Source of the DNA: Tribonema minus
Taxonomy: Eukaryota > Sar > Xanthophyceae > Tribonematales > Tribonemataceae
DNA length: 64,000 nucleotides
NCBI GenBank assembly: GCA_017506865.1
Contig: JAFCMP010000121.1
Span: forward strand, 165,379 to 229,378
Reading direction: 5' to 3'
Shown here: positions 58,001-64,000 of the stretch, in pieces
How the letters are laid out: each line of letters opens with the position of its first letter
Numbering within the stretch: position 1 is the first letter of the stretch
The notes under the pieces: generated by a model
The model's input: the letters and a program-made list of their open reading frames with translations, nothing else
Told to the model about the DNA's origin: nothing
The model's database searches: none
Made by a program: the position numbers and the translations under genes

Positions 58001-61000
58001 GTGCGAGGCAAAACTGGTGTCACACCCAGACTTCTCACTACCATTTGTGCTGTACACTGATGCATCTCAAACTGCCACTAGTGGCATTTTGACGCAATTT
58101 AAACCAGTGCAGGCACTTAGTGGCAAAGAAGCTGCCCCCGCGGCAGGCCGCAGGCGCACAGTAAATGGGAAGGAGGAAATGGAAGTAGTAGTGGGTTACT
58201 TCTCAAAAATTAATTCCACACAAGACGCCAAACTTGGCGCTACCGCGCTAGAGTGCCTGGCCGTCGTGCTGTCACTCAACCATTACCGACCTTACGTGTG
58301 GGGCAACCCAGTCACAGTGGTTACAGATGCGGCGGCCCTACGATGGCTGCTGACTTTGCAGGACCACAATGGCAAGCTTATGCGGTGGGCTATGAGGTTG
58401 CTGGAGTACGACATTACCGTACAACACCGACCAGGCCTGGTGAACTCAAATGCAGACGGCCTGTCCAGGCTCCCTATGCAAAAAGAGTTGGACGCTCCTA
58501 GAGAGTATGAGCAAGCAGACGAGCAATGGTCAGACTCAATTCCATGCTTTGCAGCACCACCTTCAGGGGTGAAGTTTGCACATTTTGTGGAAGAGTTTGC
58601 GGCGCCCTTAGGGGAGTTTGCTGACCAAGCAAAGGCGACCAACCATGGGTCACATGTTTCTGCAGCGGCAATTAAAATTGCCAACTTCAGGGGTAAACTG
58701 GTGAGCAATGAGTGGGGCACTCCCTTCTCGCTCAATGAGCTAGCCATGAAGAATGCAAGTGAGGACTCAAGCATAGCAGCCAGGCTGGCTACGCTTACGG
58801 TCCAACAGGTCAATGTTTTGCTATGTGAGCTGGACGAGGAAGACTCTTCGTGGACGGATGGAGAGACTGCGTCGATGTCTTTCAGTCCAGCTACTTTGCA
58901 TATGTATGCTAATGCATGCATGGATGAGGCGGCAGAGTCTGACTGGGACTCCCCGGCATCTAGCAAGACTGCGAGCATATCTGCCAAGCGCCGCCGGGTC
59001 GCTGCCAACACCGCTGTACCGCTACCAGGGGGCGCCATCCCCCCGCAGCGAACAGAGGGGGTGTCGGAGCCACGCCGTAAGCGCACACTCAGCAGGCCCA
59101 GCCATGAACTGGTCCCTGAACCAGTTGACGGGACCACGCCTGTGCCGGCAATGCTAAGCCGGGAAGCGTTTATTGAGCTCCAGCAGCGGGACCCCTTGTG
59201 TCAGGCAGTGTCACGCACTCTGAGGGACAATATATACCCGCAGGATAGTGAGCTGGCTGCACACTTAATGGTGAACCGTGACTGGTACTGTCACGAGGAG
59301 GACGGCCTGCTGGTACATCTGGCCACCAGCCACCCCAAACGCGGGATGGTGCTGCGCCAATGGTTTGTACCCGCCGCGCTGCGCCCTCTGGTTTTGAGGC
59401 TGGGGCATGACGACGCCACGGCCGGTCACGCCGGCGCAAGCGCCACGTATGTCCGCCTGTTTGAGCGCTTCTACTGGCCTCGCATCAGCAGTGATGTACA
59501 CACGTATGTCACTAGTTGCATGTCTTGCCTACAGCGCAAGAAGGCTACGACTGGCAAGGCCAAGATGATGTTAACACTGCCAACTCGCATGTTTCAGCGA
59601 GCGCACACTGACATCACCATGACCTCGGTGGTGTCTTCAGAGGGGCACATAGGGCTGCTGACAGTAATTGAGGCACGCTCTGGATTTTGCTGGCTCATGC
59701 CAATTAAAAACAAGGACATGCATACGGTTGCAAGGCTCTTGTACAAGGTAATCCTAGAAATGGGATCCATGTTAGAGGAGCTGGTGTCGGACCAAGGCAA
59801 GGAGTTTCTGAACATTGTGGTGCGCGATTTGTGCTCAATTTTCAGGATCATGAAAATTGACACAAGTGCATACCACCCACAGGCAAATGGGGTCGCTGAA
59901 CGGCAAAATGAACGCATCATGGCCATTCTGACTGCCTGGGTTGACAAGACCCAACAGAATTGGCATGAGGGCGTTGAGGCTGTGCAGTTCGCTCTCCGGT
60001 CCACCCCCAGAGAAGAAACAGGCCTGAGCCCTTTCTACTGTGTGTATGGCCGCGAGCCGTCCCTGCCGTTCGAAACCTTCCCTGATGAAGTGCATGGTGG
60101 CGACTTACATTCTGAGATTGAACGCAAGCGCGTCAACCTCAAAATGGCACAGAAGGTTATTGATGAGGCATATGGCATCAAGGCGCGCAGAGTTGACAAG
60201 GCTAATGAAGCGGTCAAGCGCGCAATGAAGGTTAAAGTTGGGGACCTGGTCATGATCAAGCAGAAGCCTGCTAAGGGACGCTCCAGGAAGCTGGACCCTA
60301 AATTCATTGGACCATGGGTGGTAGCAGAGGAAACTGGCGGATCTGGGCTGTCATTTTCATGCCGCATGATGGGGCGCCGGGTGCGTCGCACGCGGGCACA
60401 TGTGACCAACATGAAGCCTTTTCATTTAAGGCCAAGTGTCATGGAACTTGACAACCCCTACGCGGTGCTTAATGAGGAAGACATTAAGCAACTGCCCAAG
60501 GATGGCTGGCTAGAGAGGCTGGTAGACCGCCGGTACAACCCCAATGGTTCGTGGGACTACCGTTGGCTGCTCAGAGATGGTACGTTGAGCACATGGAAGA
60601 CAGAGGACGATGCACTCGAGGTTGCCATGCCTTGGACGCTCGATACTTTTCACGCGCTCTACGAGTTGAAGCATGTGAATGACATGCCTGACTACGCCAC
60701 GAGGATACCACGGGAGGACCGGCGCGTATCCACGAAAGAGGCTGCGCTGGCCCTATTCCCGAGAGGTACTAAGGTGGTGCGTGAGGAGCGCGGCGCGCTT
60801 AAGCAACAAGTCAAGTACCTATGGGGAACCATCACTGGTTACCTCGCACCGTACTGGCGCGTGCGCTATGAAGATGGTGACTGGGAGGACTTCACAAAGC
60901 GGCAGTTGCAATGCGCAATTGCGTTGGCTGAAGCCACTCAGCAGCGCGCAAAGGATCTGGGCGTCACGGTTTCTAGCCCCAAGGTGGTGCAGGAAATGTG

Positions 61001-61358
61001 CCCTGGGATCCCACCAGACTTTGGTGCGACTTACCATGGTCAGACCGTGAGAGTCAAAAGTGCAACTGGTTGGAGCCGTGCAGTGCTCAAGGAATACTTG
61101 CCCCGGGCCGGCAAGTACACATTTCGCGTGCATTACAACGGGCACCCAGTCACGCGTTTAATCACCGTGCGGCTGAGGCCTGACTACTACAGCACCGCAG
61201 TTACAAGCGAGCAGGCTGAGGCAGACCCTATGTCCAGTTGGAACCTACTGCTGACCACGGTCGCAGAAGAGGTCCCCTTGGGCCAGGAGTCTGGTCAGGG
61301 AGGTTCAGATTCATACAGTGGCGATGACATGGATTTGAGCGATGGTGATGTGAGGTAG
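52089..61358 (+). CDS. Gag-MTase-Pol polyprotein, 3089 residues
   Basis: One open frame encodes all parts. Gag covers about residues 1-660, with coiled-coil stretches and one zinc knuckle (C-x2-C-x12-H-x5-C, near 557-578). A cytosine-5 DNA methyltransferase spans about 800-1105: motif I CCGIGG (806-811), catalytic SPPC (877-880), ENV (915-917), CHRRRVY (954-960), RVLSLRE (1056-1062) and a motif X-like end. An aspartic protease-like domain lies near 1305-1400, reverse transcriptase near 1690-1900 (YVDD at 1836), and RNase H near 1985-2110. Integrase follows with an HHCC finger (about 2440-2485) and a DDE core (about 2505-2605). The C-terminus has a Tudor-like patch, VRYEDGDWEDF, near 2925. Known relatives make virus-like particles and integrate DNA copies; a methyltransferase is not a standard part. 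Confidence 0.9.
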   Translation: MILFHVQTRTPPRKERGVRARLMRHRLAKKSKSSKEPATPPAPAVGGSEREAELDDEICAGAGDDASSDAGETGAGLTVSRARYTRLLELLAASHKSGASASARLSADEVQLQERFQDLDAQAKVLRGLRDASKEGSPERTMYKTDLYAITYQLPRLKASMEQVEVDRCAYSQRFSALETARIELDAIMDRDLGDADTLRRLKAFEKVQLVQHLQAGRLVQVAPPRVGVAASIQMSHTAPSSTGVTTTPSDDGSEPSRADGADAANRGKGDVYAKAGRIAGVADLSSRVGVCVTRLDSLTAALRSMAEDVKVHALSVAIKASKDKPLLSTVRLLSLEVGGKRKGWEQLTYAERCAAIIEHFNSEAAQEKVYNSLLQARRLPSESPGELALRVRNMVVQAGGSESSREFSEKLHYLRLISSKERTAARVALGRGWQDAGLASIQEHIERTWNGKAHAASKGGPTSQDGSDLESLRDDASQASDAPRQPPSASQIARKEKALADKERRLAKKEKALEVRAAAVAAKSAPAAAPARRGPPAPEHDNSGMVQFNPRSHWVCFDCQTTLPRGIAVDMHRNTPNCPAFDPSRRPRAAPYGGPRGEPRGAPPAHQANQYTRYGPRPPFPPPAAMPQAPVVAAAAAAAAPTPAEADEYHKMMAFVAWQRAQGESTSLARARAALSGGGTSGARAAVELEHAFGQRDMCVSASIATSPRERAPGHNDAVLLAMLHPSLPSVPSLAEVSQSTADANMQLEGDSANDTPPSNTGSPHTVTIPNASESPVCATAVTQDPDAGMPVAGAARHVTHASICCGIGGWDEGLKQASVAGLVVDTQLAVDKCPRVCEAYHELHPGTHKVLNACLSDDAVAIALAELDPDLTTMSPPCTDYANGSGVEGAAAEVTIMAARLIVRAKLRCCVIENVVSMLSSKAWARAQALLLAHGYCLYVSKLKGSDFSIACHRRRVYVVIARAGVGVTTAMARFGALINAIQRSSLPMSVRRVLRCPERCFFWKSRVKGTKSVYDADDCMPSPVRRNPGKPPVDLADYVADDEHDAGPVQNARVLSLREMAVLLTFTRDLPCKATIEDMKLWLVNLVMPRMAFHIAVGLVGSGMLDLQVGAPCPRGVLDHDPSAPPPEWMLPGSEDYMHVAETPTEQGKVQARVAAITARYSAWQYAVTPDMICAEGLNTGPWSCTALNDSCNDSDSDVDEVEEEELVQSHPSGSSQGAYASEDEHHFDDTVHEATRRRGLGNPRVSAVAAKLHDEASRSQAAEVDPASVRPGETVVLPSGQPSKQRFARLKARVQHQRGFKERDFVSLLDPGAEAGIMAKATADELSPGTTCPLEKGDHSVIELADSRTQVKIVGALHLTLRFGNKLVRHKFYIVDLAITTILGSDFFGMYKTLFDYEDLTYQPLGSDGPKLKMLGSEAAHGTVWQGAKTAGAVKISPKVPAPPAHRAVCLVNDILIPAHTEVNVEVALHPPVKGLSPYSAVIQPAMSQTMLKLQERGVKAAMSVDIVGAHNPVRARMVNFSDQPVLMARNTFIGEARPASPEDIIELEDASATKLEQQLLQVAAAHHPNSEFSYAATAALRAIALGKAAGTYGAANVSAATPGTERTRTTQEPCTEAELREMLPTKGDLHDMKAPDGRPYAEHLMDVFNEFASVFAKDPKNPTVTNLMEFEIDTGDAMPIAEKARRWAQKEAEYIMEHVKAMHVRKQVEPSNGPWACNPVLARQGDKIRFCVDFRRLNAVTKRDSRGLGNIDDMVHQMKGARYVSSVDMAAGYHQIPLRESDKPKTAFRTPDGGLWQYTVAPFGLVNLPAQFTRLMHNTLGAALGAYAMVYVDDVLIYDDSMETHLAHIRDVLSRIKDAGLSVARHKCQWFQTEIKFLGHIVGSGGIRPDPEKVQAMSDMSAPLNAKGRADKGLVRTVLGCFNYYRRYVQDFATLAAPLVELTKSDAEMVWDRRRRDAFEALKKAMCEAKLVSHPDFSLPFVLYTDASQTATSGILTQFKPVQALSGKEAAPAAGRRRTVNGKEEMEVVVGYFSKINSTQDAKLGATALECLAVVLSLNHYRPYVWGNPVTVVTDAAALRWLLTLQDHNGKLMRWAMRLLEYDITVQHRPGLVNSNADGLSRLPMQKELDAPREYEQADEQWSDSIPCFAAPPSGVKFAHFVEEFAAPLGEFADQAKATNHGSHVSAAAIKIANFRGKLVSNEWGTPFSLNELAMKNASEDSSIAARLATLTVQQVNVLLCELDEEDSSWTDGETASMSFSPATLHMYANACMDEAAESDWDSPASSKTASISAKRRRVAANTAVPLPGGAIPPQRTEGVSEPRRKRTLSRPSHELVPEPVDGTTPVPAMLSREAFIELQQRDPLCQAVSRTLRDNIYPQDSELAAHLMVNRDWYCHEEDGLLVHLATSHPKRGMVLRQWFVPAALRPLVLRLGHDDATAGHAGASATYVRLFERFYWPRISSDVHTYVTSCMSCLQRKKATTGKAKMMLTLPTRMFQRAHTDITMTSVVSSEGHIGLLTVIEARSGFCWLMPIKNKDMHTVARLLYKVILEMGSMLEELVSDQGKEFLNIVVRDLCSIFRIMKIDTSAYHPQANGVAERQNERIMAILTAWVDKTQQNWHEGVEAVQFALRSTPREETGLSPFYCVYGREPSLPFETFPDEVHGGDLHSEIERKRVNLKMAQKVIDEAYGIKARRVDKANEAVKRAMKVKVGDLVMIKQKPAKGRSRKLDPKFIGPWVVAEETGGSGLSFSCRMMGRRVRRTRAHVTNMKPFHLRPSVMELDNPYAVLNEEDIKQLPKDGWLERLVDRRYNPNGSWDYRWLLRDGTLSTWKTEDDALEVAMPWTLDTFHALYELKHVNDMPDYATRIPREDRRVSTKEAALALFPRGTKVVREERGALKQQVKYLWGTITGYLAPYWRVRYEDGDWEDFTKRQLQCAIALAEATQQRAKDLGVTVSSPKVVQEMCPGIPPDFGATYHGQTVRVKSATGWSRAVLKEYLPRAGKYTFRVHYNGHPVTRLITVRLRPDYYSTAVTSEQAEADPMSSWNLLLTTVAEEVPLGQESGQGGSDSYSGDDMDLSDGDVR

Positions 61359-61598
61359 CTACACCACGCATGTGCTCAGTGGCTGGCCGGCGCTGTGACA
61401 TGAAGCTATCCTCGAGCTGTGCAGCGGCGCCTTAAACGAATATTGCGCTGCACAGTACCTATGTGGATACTCTATACGAGGGTCTGTAAAGGTTGGGTGT
61501 GGAGGTGAAGCAAATTGAATTACACATACGCTAACGTAGAACTGTAGCAACGTTGATCCCTGTGGTGCTATGCGTTTCTCTGGGGACAGAGAAATCAT

Positions 61599-61610
61599 GA
61601 GAAGGGGGAG
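61599..61610 (+). other. Polypurine tract
   Basis: GAGAAGGGGGAG lies just before the 3' LTR. It is the expected primer site for plus-strand synthesis in this family. Confidence 0.75.
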
Positions 61611-61611
61611 T

Positions 61612-61965
61612 TGACACGGGCAGCTGTATGTAAAGTAAACTATTTATGTAGCCTTCTGGCTTATGATGTTTCAACTCTATTATATTCGGCCGTTATTAGG
61701 GCCCAGGGCAATTGGTTCGAACTAGGGGAACATTGCAGGAAAACCCCTTAACCGGTGAGACCCTTGAGTCTCCCCAGATGAAGGGTTGTGCTTGCAAGGC
61801 CTCGGTTCTTGTCACTCAGCTAGGATACCACGGCTCCAGGATAGAGACAACTGAAGCCAACAACCATCAACCATCATGGACCCTCTAAATCAGCCCAAGC
61901 CAACGCTGCCCCATCTACAAGTAAGACAGGCTTAACATAACAAATATAACCCCAACTCCGTTTCA
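61612..61965 (+). repeat. 3' LTR
   Basis: Direct partner of 50601-50958 with only a handful of differences over about 355 bases. Confidence 0.92.
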
Positions 61966-62315
61966 ATACTAAAAGGCACCACAGGACATTAATGCAATGA
62001 TCAAGTTGAAGATTGCACAATCATTTGACTGAACAGCAACAGTTCGCTTCAGGACGCTTTGCGGATGATGGTGCAATCTTCAAACTTCAAATTGGACAAA
62101 CTTGACTCGAGACGCTACTGTAATTGAAGTATAACTTCAAGTTGAAGTTCAACATCAACTGTCACGCTCAGTATTGACCATCATCTTCGATTTGAAGTTT
62201 GACGGGTGCATCACCGTCCGCACAGCGTCCTGAAGCGAACTGTTGCTGTTCAGTCAATGATTGTGCAATCTTCAACTTGATCATTGCATTAATGTCCTGT
62301 GGTGCCTTTTAGTAT
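61966..62315. mobile_element. 350-bp MITE with about 110-bp terminal inverted repeats
   Basis: The ends are inverted copies: ATACTAAAAGGCACCACAGG at 61966 and its reverse complement at 62315. Pairing runs about 110 bases inward and is nearly perfect. A TA lies just inside each outer end (61967-61968 and 62313-62314), fitting a Tc1/mariner-type TA target if the core element is 61969-62312. It has no coding capacity. It directly abuts the last base of the 3' LTR and overlaps the end of the minus-strand leucine-rich gene. The interior holds ACTTCAAGTTGAAGTTCAAC. Confidence 0.88.
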
Positions 62316-63635
62316 CCGGGGATTGCTCCAAAAAATTCTCTCCTCATGGAGCTCCTCCAGGCCCTTCGGCAGGCCTGGGAGCACGCCGCACCGGTCGAAG
62401 AACGCGAGCAAGATGAGGCGCGTGAGGCACAGACGCCGCAGAGTCGGCGGGAACGCCTGCGGCATCGCGCCGTCCAGTCCCGAAAGCCTGGCGTCGGTCA
62501 TCACCAATCGCTCCAGGCGCGGAGGGAACCGGGGCGGCAAACCGCCGCTCACTTCGAAGAGCCGCAGATCCGTCAGCGACGCCGGGAAGTCCACGTCGGA
62601 GTTCCAGCGTTGCGAGGTCAGGCTCAATGACATGTGCGTGAGGGCCGCCGGCCATGACACCGGCGCTACGAGCGCGAAGGACGTGCCTTCGAGCGTCGTG
62701 AGGCGTGCGGGAAGTGCGGCGTTGGAGAACGTGGGATGACCGTCCGAAGCGCGGCCGTTCAAGGCAAGGTGCTCCACGGACAACGGCAGAGGCGTCACGT
62801 CGTACGGGTATGGGTCCTGCGACTGCAGGCGGAGAACCCTCAGGGCCGGCGGCCAGGGCCGCAGATCCTCCGTGAAGCGCACGCCGTCTGCCGACACGAC
62901 CAGCTCGCGCAGGCCTTGCGGCAGGCTAGCGCAGATCGCAATGACACCAGGGTAACCGCTCTGCACGACCACACTCGCGGTGAGAGTCGTCTGCGGAAGG
63001 GTCACGACCAGTCGCCGTCCGCACGTCAGGACGTCGTCGATTGCAATGTGCTCCACCGCTGGCGGGAAGGGCACCTGAATGTCGTGGTCTGGGCGGCGCT
63101 CGTTGTGCGACACGTACCCAGAACCGATTGCCTCACCTCGAAGCGGCGCACCTGGACGAGCTGCTGCAGCGCATCTAAGGAGCCGACCCGCGCGTCCAGG
63201 CCGAACAGGTCGAGCACCCTGAGCATCTTTGCCATCAGGCCGAAGTCGCGGGGCACAATGTAGCATAAGTTGGGCGATGCCGTGGGGTTGAAGCTGCAGG
63301 GCACGAAATCCGTCAGCATCAGGCGCGCCACCCCCCGCGCCGTCGCACACGGTGGCGCCCACCCGTGCACGCTGGTGACGGTGTCCGGGAGCGGGCGCAA
63401 GCTCGCCCGTGGCGCAGCAGAATTCCGCGGCCAGCCTGTCGCACCGGTCGGTCAGCCCCGGGGATCGATCCCTGACGCTGTCGCCGAGGCAAAAGCCGTA
63501 TCGCACCTCCGACACACAATCGGGGTGCGGACGGGGGCCTCGAACTTGCCGGCCAGAAATGAGTGACGTCGGCGACCTCGCCAGCAGCCGCTCCCTGAGC
63601 TGCGGCAGCTGTCTCCCGGTGATCAGCGCACGCAT
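62289..63635 (-). CDS. Leucine-rich-repeat-like protein
   Basis: Repeats of the form FPP-x-L-x-x-L-x-(L/M) (for example FPPRLERLVM, FPASLTDLRL, WPPALRVLRL, LPQGLRELVV) run through the C-terminal 260 residues, resembling FNIP or short leucine-rich repeats used in protein binding. The last exon is 63074-62289. A 62-nt intron (63136-63075) joins it in frame to an upstream exon with LRVLDLFGLDARVGSL. Before about 63385 the coding-like frame changes again without a clear intron. The 5' part (ATG at 63635) is therefore uncertain, and the gene may be damaged there. The final codons and the TAA lie inside the neighbouring MITE, so the original C-terminus was probably replaced. Confidence 0.6.
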   Translation of the reverse strand: MRALITGRQLPQLRERLLARSPTSLISGRQVRGPRPHPDCVSEVRYGFCLGDSVRDRSPGLTDRCDRLAAEFCCATGELAPAPGHRHQRARVGATVCDGAGGGAPDADGFRALQLQPHGIAQLMLHCAPRLRPDGKDAQGARPVRPGRAGRLLRCAAAARPGAPLRGEAIGSGYVSHNERRPDHDIQVPFPPAVEHIAIDDVLTCGRRLVVTLPQTTLTASVVVQSGYPGVIAICASLPQGLRELVVSADGVRFTEDLRPWPPALRVLRLQSQDPYPYDVTPLPLSVEHLALNGRASDGHPTFSNAALPARLTTLEGTSFALVAPVSWPAALTHMSLSLTSQRWNSDVDFPASLTDLRLFEVSGGLPPRFPPRLERLVMTDARLSGLDGAMPQAFPPTLRRLCLTRLILLAFFDRCGVLPGLPKGLEELHEERIFWSNPRILKGTTGH

Positions 63636-64000
63636 CGCCGACCTATTTTTCGCGAGCCACGGTCGACAGCCCGCTGATGAATGCTGAGCATACCGCTGGC
63701 CACGACCACCTCGAAAGGAGAAAGCGTCTCGGCGTTACCCGCCGGGCTCTAGCCCCCCTCAGCATGGGCCTCCTGCGCGTCTGCGCTGTCCACATAGGGC
63801 AGATGATTCGGACCTGCGAGCGGCGCAATATCACCAGAGGCGTCACGCACAGGTCGGTGCTGTGGCACGTGACCGCAAACTTGAAGGCAGCAGCCTGTCT
63901 CCGTGCCTTGCTGCCATTGCTGCTGCGATCTCTGTGATAGCAGCACTGCAGAGAGCAAGAACGACTGAACGCTGCGCACACGCGCACTGACACCTACGGT
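63636..64000. other. Right edge, no gene recognised
   Basis: Probably the promoter side of the leucine-rich gene. Open frames on both strands here have no recognisable features. Confidence 0.45.

Larger units (their letters stand above)
50601..61965 (+). mobile_element. Ty3/Gypsy-type LTR retrotransposon with C5-MTase
   Basis: An 11.4-kb element with direct LTRs (358 and 354 bp, TG...CA ends, about 97 per cent alike), a primer-binding-site-like TGG right after the 5' LTR, a purine tract before the 3' LTR, and one long open frame. The order protease, reverse transcriptase, RNase H, integrase places it with the Ty3/Gypsy (Metaviridae) group. A cytosine methyltransferase domain sits between Gag and protease. 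It looks whole and geologically young from the LTR similarity. No matching target-site duplication was found at the outer ends; a MITE abuts the 3' LTR. Confidence 0.92.

Noticed and set aside
62289-63635. The full 448-codon minus-strand frame as one unspliced protein
   Set aside because: The stretch between about 63137 and 63385 is noise-like in this frame, while another frame there gives leucine-rich sequence that joins through a 62-nt intron.

Overview
This is nuclear DNA of a GC-rich photosynthetic eukaryote. Host genes are split by GT-AG introns of a few hundred bases. Spliced models built by hand keep their reading frame across many junctions and give recognisable proteins: a plastid phytol kinase with an ASA-type bipartite targeting leader, EMC4, and a bacterial-type mannitol-1-phosphate dehydrogenase. 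That dehydrogenase is typical of brown algae and their relatives, so a photosynthetic stramenopile (brown alga, xanthophyte or kin) is the best guess. The species cannot be fixed from the sequence.

Left part (1-24 kb), host genes. Phytol kinase (minus) and EMC4 (plus) form a head-to-head pair about 0.2 kb apart. About 4 kb without a recognisable gene follows, then a short mitochondrial-leader protein (minus). A second head-to-head pair follows: a long Arg/Ala/Glu-rich coiled-coil protein (minus) and a group-3 LEA-like protein (plus, nine exons, 11-residue repeats).

Middle part (24-42 kb). An eight-exon mannitol-1-phosphate dehydrogenase gene is littered with partial copies of its own exons. 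Its last exon and 3' flank are duplicated about 6.6 kb downstream as a broken copy. Between the two copies lies a secreted or multi-pass membrane protein of unknown family (minus). Three decayed copies of an unknown gene family follow, two of them head-on.

Right part (42-62.3 kb), mobile elements. A nearly complete LINE of about 6 kb with a C-terminal restriction-like endonuclease is flanked by an 11-bp target-site duplication and sits inside one of the decayed copies. An imperfect inverted repeat comes next. Then an 11.4-kb Ty3/Gypsy-type LTR retrotransposon that looks whole and young. Its single 3089-residue polyprotein carries a complete-looking cytosine-5 DNA methyltransferase domain between the Gag zinc knuckle and the protease, and a Tudor-like module at the C-terminus. 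This is the most exciting item in the window: a retroelement carrying its own DNA methylation enzyme. A 350-bp MITE abuts its 3' LTR and supplies the end of a leucine-rich-repeat-like gene (minus) at the right edge.

How the genes fit together: the mannitol enzyme makes a compatible solute and the LEA protein protects dehydrating cells, so the neighbouring pair suggests an osmotic or desiccation theme, though adjacency may be chance. All exon models are manual, without transcript evidence.
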